64,000 nucleotides of DNA from the NCBI GenBank assembly GCA_027483945.1, contig JAIXTM010000007.1:62001-126000 (forward strand), given 5' to 3'. The position numbers and the translations under genes are program-made. Below, piece by piece: positions 47,239 through 54,737 of this stretch. How positions within the stretch are numbered: position 1 is the stretch's first letter; every line of letters begins with the position of its first letter. The notes under the pieces are model-generated. The model searched no databases, was not told the origin of the DNA, and saw only the letters and a program-made list of their open reading frames with translations. The stretch is from Hyphomicrobiales bacterium. Its GTDB lineage: Bacteria > Pseudomonadota > Alphaproteobacteria > Rhizobiales > Beijerinckiaceae.

Positions 47239-50200
47239 ATGGCGCGCGACGCATCGCTGAGACGGCTGCTCCTGGGATGCGTCGCCCTCGTGCCGGCGGC
47301 CGTGCCGGCCTTGGCCCAGTCCGACAAGGTGACGAGCCCCATGTCCTTCGACTGGACCGCGCCGGAGCCCGGCGACATCCAGCCGAACCCGCCCGCCTCC
47401 GGCGTCGGGCGCCCCTATCTGCGCAATTTCGGGCCGAGCTCGCGGCCCACGCCGCGCAGCGGCAATTACGGGCGCCCGGTCGACATCAACGGCCGGGAGA
47501 TCATCAATCCCGGCGGCGGAGGCGGCGCGCCGTCCCCGCTCGACACGATGGACCCGGTGCAGCGCGGCCGCTCCACCGCCTTCCTGCGCGCCGAGCTGGC
47601 GCGGCAGGTCGCGGCCAGGGGCAATGCGGGGCCCTTCGCCTTCGCGGCGAGCCCGCAGGGCCGCGCCGACAACCGCGTCGCCCGGCTCGAGCAGCTTCTG
47701 TGGCGCGAACTCGTCGCCGAGCATTTCGAGCGCACGGGCCCGCGCCGCGCGGACGCCCCGGCGCCGGCGCCGCGCGTCAACGCCAACCGCGCTCCCGCTC
47801 CGGGCAATCCGGCTCCGGGCAATCCGGCTCCCGGCAATCCGGCTCCCGATACGCCGGCGCCCGGAACGCCTGTGCCCGACACCCCGCCCGATCCGCTGGT
47901 GATCGGCCGGCCCGCCGAGGCGCCGCCCGGCACGCCGGAGGACGATGACACGGACGCGCCCGGCGGCATCGCCGGCGGCGCGCCAGGCGGGACAGGAGCT
48001 GGTGGGACAGGAGCTGGTGGGACGGGAATTGGCGGGCCGGCAACGGGCGGGCCTGGAACGGGTGGTCCGGGAACCGGGGGCGGTGCCGGCGGCACGGCCG
48101 TCGCCGGCGGGCCCGCTCCGGGCATGCCCGGCGGCCCGGGTGGCGGCGGTCCCGGTGGTGGACTGCCAGGCGCGGGATCGCCCGGTCCCGGCGGCAATGC
48201 GGTGCCCGGCGCCGGCGGGACCCTGGCCGGCACGGCGGGCGGCGCTCCCGGCCAGCCGGGCGGCCCCGGCGGCCCGAACGGCGCGCCTGCTCCCGGCGGC
48301 GCGGGGCCCGCGCCCGGCGATCCCTCCGCCCCCGGCGGCGTGGCCGGCACTCCCGGCGCGCCGGGGCCGGGCGGGCAGGGCATGGAAGGGCAGAACGGCA
48401 CCGGCCCCAACGGCACCGGCCAGGGTCTCGCCGGGCAGGGGCAAGGCGGCCAAGGGCAGGGCGGTGAGGTGCCAGCCGGTCCTGGGCAAGGCGGTCTTGG
48501 GCAAGGCGGTCCCGGCCGGAACGGTCAGCCCGGTCCGGGCGGCGTCGCCGGGCAGGACGGTACGATCTCCGGCGTGGCGGCCGGCCAAAGCGAGGCGGGC
48601 GGCCAGGGTGGCGGCCAGGCTGGCGGGCCGGCTGGCGGCCAAATGGCGGGGAATCCGGGTAACGGCGGCCCGGGTGGTTCCCCAGGCGGTGCCGGAGGCG
48701 CCCCCGGCGGCGGACCAGGCGGTACCGGTCCCGGCGGGCCGGGCGTCCCCGGCGAAGGTCCGGGCGGCGAACTGAGCATGGCCGATCTCGCGGCCGGCCC
48801 GACGCCGGGCATCCTGTCCGGCGCCTTCGGCGGACCGCCCGGCGCGGGTTTCGGCGGCGGACGCGGTGGCAATGGTCCGGGCGGTGGCGGTCCTGGTGGC
48901 GGTAGTCTTGGCGGCGGGGCCGGGCCGGGCGCCAATCCGGGTCCCGCCCCGCAATTCGGCACCGAGCGGGGCCAGCTGCGCGTCGCGACCCTGCCGCCCC
49001 AGGCCCGCGGCACGTTCGGCGGCCAGGGCGGTCCCGGCGGCGGCTCCGGCAACGGCGCGGGCGGCAACGGCGCGGGAGGAAACGCTCCCGGCACCGGTCC
49101 CGGCGGTGGCGCGACTATGGGGACCGGCGGCGGGCCTGCCGGCGGCGGCACTGGCACGGGTGGACCTGGCGCAGGCGGACCTGGCGCAGGCGGGCCTGGC
49201 GCAGGCTCTCCCGGCCAGGGCGGCCCCGGCGGCGGACAGGGTGCCGGAGGCCCCGGCCAGGGCGGTATCGCCCAGGGTGGCCAGGCTGGGGGCTTCCCCG
49301 GCGGAACGGGTCCCGGCGGCAGCGCCGGTGGGCCCGGCGGCGGGGGGCAGGGAACGGGCGGGCCGGGCGCGGGCGGGACAGGCGCGGCTCCCGGCGGCGC
49401 AGGCCCCGGAGGTGCGGGTCCTGGCGGCGCCGGCATGGGAGCCGGTCAGCCGGGCGGCGGCGCTGGCGGCGGTGCTGGCGGTGGTCCGGGTGGCGGCGGC
49501 CAGGGTTCGCAGGCGCTCGGCGGGCCGGGCGGCGCAGGCGGAGCGGGTCTCGCGGCGCCCGGCGGTACCCGTCCGGGTGCGGGCGGCCCCGGCGGCGGCG
49601 GGCAAGGCAATGGCGGGCCGGGCGGCAATGGCGGCCAAGGCGTCGTCGGCTCGGGCTCGCCCGGCGGCGGGCAGGGTCTGGCAGGGGGCGGCGCGGGCCG
49701 TCCCGGCGGGCAGGGCGGTGGCGGTCCGAACGGCGCCGCTCCCGGCGGCGGTTCCGGCGGACAGGGAATTGGCGGCCCCGGTGGATCCGGCGGCGCGGCG
49801 GGACCGGGCGGTCAGGGCGGCGGCCCCGGCCGCGGCATGGCGGGGCTCGCCCCCGGACAAGGCGGAGGCGGACAAGGCGGAGGCGGCCAGGGCGGTACGG
49901 GACAAGGCGGCACGGGCGGCCCAGGCGCTGGCGCTGGCGGCCAGGGAATCGGCGGGGCGGGCCGCCCCGGAGGCCAGGGCGGCGCCGTCCAGGCGCCCGG
50001 CGGTTCGGGCCAGGGTGGCGGTCCGGGCGGGGCCGGCCAGGGCGGAACGGGCATCCAGGGCGGACGCGGCGGGCCGGCTAGCGGCGCCGGCGGCAATGGC
50101 GCTGGCGGCGGCAATCCCGGCGGTGGACAGGGCGTCGGCGGCGGGCAGGGCACGCCGGGCGGCAGTGCCGGCCTCGCCGGCGGTCGCGGCGGTTCCGGTG

Positions 50201-53200
50201 GCCAGCCGGGCGGATCGGGCACGGGCGGGGCCGGCGGGCGTTCCGGCGGCGGCGAACCGGGCGGCGGCCTCGGAGGGGGCAATCCCGGCGGCGGCTCCGG
50301 CACCATGGCCGGCGGTGGCGGCGGCTCCGGCGGACGCGCCGGCGGGCCGGGCGGCACCTTCGGAGGCGGGGCCTCCGGCGGTGGAGGCGGCGGCTCGACC
50401 TATGGCGGCGGCTCCGGTGGTGCAGGCCTCGCCGGCGGATCGCCCGGCGGTGGAGGTGGCGCGCCCGGTGGCGGCTCGGGCGGCCTCGGCGGCGCCGGTG
50501 GATCGGCCGGCGGCAGCGGAAGCCTCGCCGGAGGCGGCGCCGGCGCTGGCGGCGGTGGTCTTGGCGGCGGTGGTCTTGGCGGCAGTCCTGGCGGTGGAGG
50601 CGGCAGCCTCGGCGGCGGCGGTCCCGGTGGCGGATCCGGCGGGATCGGCGATGGCGGCAGCGGCGGCTTCGCGGGCGGCGGCCCTGCCGGTGGCGGAGGC
50701 ATGGCAGGCGGCGGAGGATTGGCCGGCGGCGGTTCGGCAGGTGGCGGCGGGGGCTCGCTCGGAGGTGGTTCTCCGGGCGGCGGCTCCGGCGGGGGCATGG
50801 CGGGCGGCGGCGGTTCTGCCGGCGGCGGCTCTGCAGGCGGCGGGTCCCTTGGGGGCGGTGGCTCCGCGGGCGGTGGCGGCGGTGGCGGCGGTTCGCCGGG
50901 CGGTGGCGGTGGCGGCAGGCCGGCCGCGCCGATGCCCGCCATGGGCGGCCTGACCCAGGCCCTGGCGAGCCTGCGCATGCCGCCGGGCGTGATGACGCCC
51001 CCGATGCCCGCGCCGTCGCCGTCCCTGTCCGCGCCGTCTCCGTCGTCGCCATCCCCCTCGCCCCCGGCGCAGCGCCCCGCAGGTGGCGGCGAAGGCAGCC
51101 CGACGCGCGGCGGCGGCACGCCCTCCGGCGGCGGCGACCCGGGCGAGGTCACGCGGCCCGGCCGGGCCGATCTCGGCGAGGCGCCCCCCAGCGCCCGGGG
51201 CGGAGCCGGCGAGCCGGCGCGGCCAACGGGCCGTCAGGGCGGCGACCGGGGCGGTCCGGAGACGCCGCCGGCGCCCGTCGGCGACACGCTCTCTCGGCTC
51301 AACGCGCCCCCCGGCGCACCGCCGGTTTCGCCGTCCCCGCCGTCCGGCGATGGCCCGTCCGCGCCCGAATCCGCCCCATCCGGCGGGGATCGCGGGGGTG
51401 GCGGCGATACGGGGCGGTTCCTCGATGGCCGGCTGCCGGGCGACGCGCCCGTCGTGACGCCGGGCCAGCCCGCCGGCCAGCCGGCGCCCGAAGCTCCCGC
51501 GGCGACGCCCGCGCCCGGTGCTCAGCCCCCGGCCGCCCAGCCCGGCGCCGCACCGCCGGTCGCCGATGCCTCGCCTCCCGGCGCCCCGCCTCCCGGAAGC
51601 CCGCCCGCCGGAGCGCCCGTCACGGGTCAGCCGGCGCCGCCCGCGGGTCAGCCGCCGGCCGTCGCCCAAGGCCAGCCCACTACCGGCCAGCCCCCCACCG
51701 GCCAGCCCCCCGCGGGCCGGCCCGCGGGTGAGCCGCCGGCCGGAGGACCCGGAGCGCAGGCGCCGGCGGCCCAGCCTCCCGGCGCCTCTCCTCCCGGCAG
51801 CCCGCCCGCCACGGACCAGCCGGCCCCGCCTGCGGGACAGGCTCCGACGGTCGCCCAGGGCCAGCAGCCCCCGGCGCAGCAGCCTGCCGCCCAGCCTCCG
51901 GCCGCCCAGCCTCCCGCAGGTCAGCCCGCCGCCCAGCCGCCGGCGCCGGACGGGCCGATCCAGTCATTGGGGCAACTGAACCAGAACCTCGCCCGTATCG
52001 ACATCGACCGCGGCATGCGCGACGCGCAGCTCGTGGCGACCGGGCAGATCAGCCGCGACGCCCTGCCGGCCGACCGGCGCGCCAACCTGGAGCAGCTGGA
52101 GAAGCTGGACGTTGACCCGACCCTGGTGCGCGACGGCATCAACAAGTTCGAGCCCCTCGCCAAGGAGACGAACGAGCTGATGGACAAGGTCATGTCCGAA
52201 ACCAACCGGGACATGACCGGCGCCATGGCCTGGGGTTCCGCGGTCGTGGCGATCAAGACGACGGACGGCCTCGCCAATTTCGCGTCCAAGACCAACAGCC
52301 TGGTCGGTGTCTTCGGCCGGGTCTGGACCAGCGCGCGCGGGGCGGGCGAGGCGATGTACAAGCTCGGGGAAACCGCCGGGAAATACGAGAACACGGTGCG
52401 CGATTTCCTCGGCGGCACCGCGGCTCCGGCAGGAGGCGGCGCAGCGCCCGGCGGCGCGGGTCCCGGCGGCGCACCGGTTGCCGGCGCGGGAGCGGGTCCC
52501 GGAGCAGGCGGCGGTGCCGGCGCGGGCACGCCCCCGCCCAGCGGCTTCAAGGTCACCGATGACGGCGTCAAGCTCGCCAACACCTTCGTCAAGGGCGGCA
52601 AGAGCCTGGAAGGTCTCGACAAGGCGATGAAGCAGGCCGAGATCGCCATCGACACTAGGAACTACAGGCCCCCGGCGCCGAAGGCGCCGACGCCGGTCTC
52701 CGGCTACGACCGGTTCGGCGCCATGGTCAGCTACCGCGACAATGTCGAGAAGAGCTACCAGGCCTATGCCAAGGGCAAGACGCTGGAGGGCTACGGCTAT
52801 TCGGTCGAGGGCCTCGGCAATGTCGCGACCCTTGGCGGCGACAAGAAGATGGGCGAGCGCCTGGGCGGCATCGGCAAGTCCATCGGCAACCTGTCCAAGG
52901 CGATCGACGCCGAGGACAATTGGCAGCGCACCCGCTACGGCCTGCAGGCCGGCGGCAACGCGGTCGGCGTCGTCGACAAGAATATCGGCCAGGGTATCAG
53001 CGATATCGGCGAGGCCGTCGGCTATGCGGGGGAGGTGAAGGACTTGTACGGGATGTGGTCCAACAACCGGCGCATCGCCGACAATGCCCGCATGAGCGTG
53101 GAGGAACGGCTGCGCCGCCTGCGCGAGTTCCAGCGCTGGCAGGAATGGCGGATGCGCCTGGGCGACGGCTCGGTCCAGGGCATCCCGCTCGGACCCCTGC

Positions 53201-53220
53201 CGGGAGGGCGGATGCCGTGA
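47239..53220 (+). CDS. Giant Gly-rich exported protein (1993 residues)
   Basis: No family recognised. Segments: signal peptide, residues 1-27 (RRLLLGCVALVPAAVPALAQ); an ordinary-looking N-terminal region to about 185; a Pro/Ala stretch with GNPAPGNPAPG repeats; a Gly-dominated region of about 1000 residues (240-1230) made of GGPG, GGxGGGQG and GAGG steps with few charges and scattered Met; a Ser/Pro/Thr part; a Pro/Gln/Ala-rich region (about 1410-1570); and a C-terminal, probably helical 420-residue domain that starts at IQSLGQLNQNLARIDIDRG and ends RMRLGDGSVQGIPLGPLP, with a second Gly-rich insert near 1735-1770. The codon pattern stays in frame throughout, with no stop. Tandem 15-bp repeats make copy-number change likely. 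The stop overlaps the vWA gene start (GTGA). A fibrous, adhesive or matrix-like envelope protein is the cautious guess. Confidence 0.82.
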   Translation: MARDASLRRLLLGCVALVPAAVPALAQSDKVTSPMSFDWTAPEPGDIQPNPPASGVGRPYLRNFGPSSRPTPRSGNYGRPVDINGREIINPGGGGGAPSPLDTMDPVQRGRSTAFLRAELARQVAARGNAGPFAFAASPQGRADNRVARLEQLLWRELVAEHFERTGPRRADAPAPAPRVNANRAPAPGNPAPGNPAPGNPAPDTPAPGTPVPDTPPDPLVIGRPAEAPPGTPEDDDTDAPGGIAGGAPGGTGAGGTGAGGTGIGGPATGGPGTGGPGTGGGAGGTAVAGGPAPGMPGGPGGGGPGGGLPGAGSPGPGGNAVPGAGGTLAGTAGGAPGQPGGPGGPNGAPAPGGAGPAPGDPSAPGGVAGTPGAPGPGGQGMEGQNGTGPNGTGQGLAGQGQGGQGQGGEVPAGPGQGGLGQGGPGRNGQPGPGGVAGQDGTISGVAAGQSEAGGQGGGQAGGPAGGQMAGNPGNGGPGGSPGGAGGAPGGGPGGTGPGGPGVPGEGPGGELSMADLAAGPTPGILSGAFGGPPGAGFGGGRGGNGPGGGGPGGGSLGGGAGPGANPGPAPQFGTERGQLRVATLPPQARGTFGGQGGPGGGSGNGAGGNGAGGNAPGTGPGGGATMGTGGGPAGGGTGTGGPGAGGPGAGGPGAGSPGQGGPGGGQGAGGPGQGGIAQGGQAGGFPGGTGPGGSAGGPGGGGQGTGGPGAGGTGAAPGGAGPGGAGPGGAGMGAGQPGGGAGGGAGGGPGGGGQGSQALGGPGGAGGAGLAAPGGTRPGAGGPGGGGQGNGGPGGNGGQGVVGSGSPGGGQGLAGGGAGRPGGQGGGGPNGAAPGGGSGGQGIGGPGGSGGAAGPGGQGGGPGRGMAGLAPGQGGGGQGGGGQGGTGQGGTGGPGAGAGGQGIGGAGRPGGQGGAVQAPGGSGQGGGPGGAGQGGTGIQGGRGGPASGAGGNGAGGGNPGGGQGVGGGQGTPGGSAGLAGGRGGSGGQPGGSGTGGAGGRSGGGEPGGGLGGGNPGGGSGTMAGGGGGSGGRAGGPGGTFGGGASGGGGGGSTYGGGSGGAGLAGGSPGGGGGAPGGGSGGLGGAGGSAGGSGSLAGGGAGAGGGGLGGGGLGGSPGGGGGSLGGGGPGGGSGGIGDGGSGGFAGGGPAGGGGMAGGGGLAGGGSAGGGGGSLGGGSPGGGSGGGMAGGGGSAGGGSAGGGSLGGGGSAGGGGGGGGSPGGGGGGRPAAPMPAMGGLTQALASLRMPPGVMTPPMPAPSPSLSAPSPSSPSPSPPAQRPAGGGEGSPTRGGGTPSGGGDPGEVTRPGRADLGEAPPSARGGAGEPARPTGRQGGDRGGPETPPAPVGDTLSRLNAPPGAPPVSPSPPSGDGPSAPESAPSGGDRGGGGDTGRFLDGRLPGDAPVVTPGQPAGQPAPEAPAATPAPGAQPPAAQPGAAPPVADASPPGAPPPGSPPAGAPVTGQPAPPAGQPPAVAQGQPTTGQPPTGQPPAGRPAGEPPAGGPGAQAPAAQPPGASPPGSPPATDQPAPPAGQAPTVAQGQQPPAQQPAAQPPAAQPPAGQPAAQPPAPDGPIQSLGQLNQNLARIDIDRGMRDAQLVATGQISRDALPADRRANLEQLEKLDVDPTLVRDGINKFEPLAKETNELMDKVMSETNRDMTGAMAWGSAVVAIKTTDGLANFASKTNSLVGVFGRVWTSARGAGEAMYKLGETAGKYENTVRDFLGGTAAPAGGGAAPGGAGPGGAPVAGAGAGPGAGGGAGAGTPPPSGFKVTDDGVKLANTFVKGGKSLEGLDKAMKQAEIAIDTRNYRPPAPKAPTPVSGYDRFGAMVSYRDNVEKSYQAYAKGKTLEGYGYSVEGLGNVATLGGDKKMGERLGGIGKSIGNLSKAIDAEDNWQRTRYGLQAGGNAVGVVDKNIGQGISDIGEAVGYAGEVKDLYGMWSNNRRIADNARMSVEERLRRLREFQRWQEWRMRLGDGSVQGIPLGPLPGGRMP
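47989..48018 (+). repeat. Two tandem 15-bp repeats in the giant gene
   Basis: GGGACAGGAGCTGGT occurs at 47989-48003 and again at 48004-48018, followed by a diverged third unit. Units are a multiple of three, so gain or loss keeps the frame. Confidence 0.85.
49162..49206 (+). repeat. Three tandem 15-bp repeats in the giant gene
   Basis: GGACCTGGCGCAGGC twice, then GGGCCTGGCGCAGGC, in direct succession, encoding repeated GPGAG units. In-frame slippage site. Confidence 0.85.
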
Positions 53221-54635
53221 AGCGGATGATCCCCTCGCTCCTGGCGGCCCTGGTCCTTGCGGGCTCCGCCCTCGGCACCCCGGCCATGGCGCAGTCCCCG
53301 GCGCCCGCCTTCGACCTGAAGGAGCAGGACGGCATCTCCGCCGAATTGCGGGTCGTCGATGCGGGGGCGGTGGTGCGCTGGCGCTTCCTGAAACCGCTCG
53401 CCGAGCCGATCGAGTCGATCGATGCCAGCGTCGCCGGGCGGCCCCTCGGCGTCCCCGCCGTCCAGCCCTATCCGGGCCCCGGCGAGGAGACGCGCGCGCT
53501 CCTCCTCGTCGACGTCACCGGCCCGTCCCGCGAGGAGGCGATCACCCGCCACAGCGCGGCGATCCTGATCATGCTGGAAGGCCAGCAGCCGCACCAGAAG
53601 CTGGCCGTCGGCCTCTTCGGCGAGGAGATGCGCTTCATCATCCCCGAGCGCGGCGCCGCCGATATCGCGGCGGGCCTCGCCGGCGCGGCCATCGAGGAGA
53701 AGCCCTCCAGCCTCGGCGACGTCGTCGCCGCCGGCATCGCCGCCCTGGCGAGCCAGCCCGGACAGCGGCGGGGCCTCTTCGTCTTCACCGACGGGGCGAG
53801 CGGCGCGCCGCTCGCCGAGGCCGAACTCGTCGCCGCCGCGCGCGGCCAGGGCGTGGCGCTGAGCTTCGTCGTCGACCGCTCCGACCGGACGCAGGACACA
53901 GCGCCGCTGGAGCGGCTGGCGGACGCCACCGGCGGCCAGGTCGTGCGGCCGGACGATGTCGTGCCCTTCCTGCGCGCGCCCTTCGCGCGGCTGGATACCG
54001 GCGCGACGGTCCTGTTCCCGCTGGCGGACGCCGTCATCTTTCCGTGGGAGGGGCCGGCCAACGCGCTCGCCACGATCCGCTATGGCGGGCGCAGCCTCGT
54101 TCTGTCCGTTCCCGCGCCCGGCATGCGGCAGGCGACGTGGCCCGAGAGCGCCGCCTTCGTCTGGCGCAGCTGGCCCGTTCCCGTCATGGCGGCGGGCGGC
54201 GCGGGCGTCCTGGCCCTCGCCGGGCTTGGGCTCCTGGCGTTGCGCGCCCGTCGGCCGGCGGGCGCCCCTGCGCCCGCACCGGTTGCCGCGCCGCCGCTTC
54301 TGGCGACGCTCGTCGAGGAGCCGGCCGGGACCGTGCACGAGATCAGGTCCCAGCTCGTCCAGCTGGGCCGGGACGCGGCGAACGACATTCCCCTCCAGGA
54401 TCCCACCGTTTCGCGGCGGCACGCGCTGATCCTGAAGACGGATGCGGGGTTTCTCCTGCGCAACGAGGACAGCCGCAACGGCGTCTTCGTCAACGAGGCG
54501 CCGGTGGACGAGGCGGTGCTCGAGGACGGGGACGTCCTTGGCCTCGGCTCGTGCCGCCTCGTCTTCCGGTTGCCGGGACCGGCGGGGCACGAGCCTGCCG
54601 CGCCGACGGCGGGGACGGATGTGGAAGGGCCGTGA
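53217..54635 (+). CDS. Exported vWA-like domain, membrane helix, cytoplasmic FHA domain
   Basis: 472 residues, GTG start overlapping the giant gene stop by 4 bp. A signal peptide (PSLLAALVLAGSALGTPAMA) leads to a periplasmic region of about 290 residues with a vWA-like fold: RALLLVDVTGPSREEAI stands where the MIDAS DxSxS motif is expected, but reads DVTGPS, so metal binding may be altered; GRGLFVFTDG-type strand at RRGLFVFTDGASGAP. A membrane helix follows at about 318-345 (VMAAGGAGVLALAGLGLLAL), then an FHA domain at about 375-455: IRSQLVQLGRDAANDIPLQD, VSRRHALIL, and the NG motif in NEDSRNGVFVNEAPV. The topology would connect an external binding domain to phospho-Thr recognition inside. Confidence 0.85.
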   Translation: MKRMIPSLLAALVLAGSALGTPAMAQSPAPAFDLKEQDGISAELRVVDAGAVVRWRFLKPLAEPIESIDASVAGRPLGVPAVQPYPGPGEETRALLLVDVTGPSREEAITRHSAAILIMLEGQQPHQKLAVGLFGEEMRFIIPERGAADIAAGLAGAAIEEKPSSLGDVVAAGIAALASQPGQRRGLFVFTDGASGAPLAEAELVAAARGQGVALSFVVDRSDRTQDTAPLERLADATGGQVVRPDDVVPFLRAPFARLDTGATVLFPLADAVIFPWEGPANALATIRYGGRSLVLSVPAPGMRQATWPESAAFVWRSWPVPVMAAGGAGVLALAGLGLLALRARRPAGAPAPAPVAAPPLLATLVEEPAGTVHEIRSQLVQLGRDAANDIPLQDPTVSRRHALILKTDAGFLLRNEDSRNGVFVNEAPVDEAVLEDGDVLGLGSCRLVFRLPGPAGHEPAAPTAGTDVEGP

Positions 54636-54737
54636 AAGCGTTGCCGGCCGCCGGTCCGGCGGCTATGGCATGGTTGCGGTGGGACTGGCGGTTCCGGGGT
54701 CCGAAGGGCGCCCGGCGATGTGGGGCATGGGCTGGCG

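Noticed and set aside
47954-50940. Repeats considered as a CRISPR or other non-coding repeat array
   Set aside because: Repeats are contiguous, codon-multiple and inside one long open frame with a signal peptide; no unique spacers of constant length.
48866-50953. 695-codon plus-strand frame within the giant gene in another phase
   Set aside because: Ala/Arg/Pro-rich translation with no fold or start signal; a by-product of the repeated GC-rich codons.
47182-51669. 1495-codon open frame on the minus strand opposite the giant gene
   Set aside because: It mirrors the Gly-rich coding sequence: GGC/GCC-rich codons lack stops in the reverse frame. It has no domain, no plausible start signal, and overlaps the exported-protein operon.
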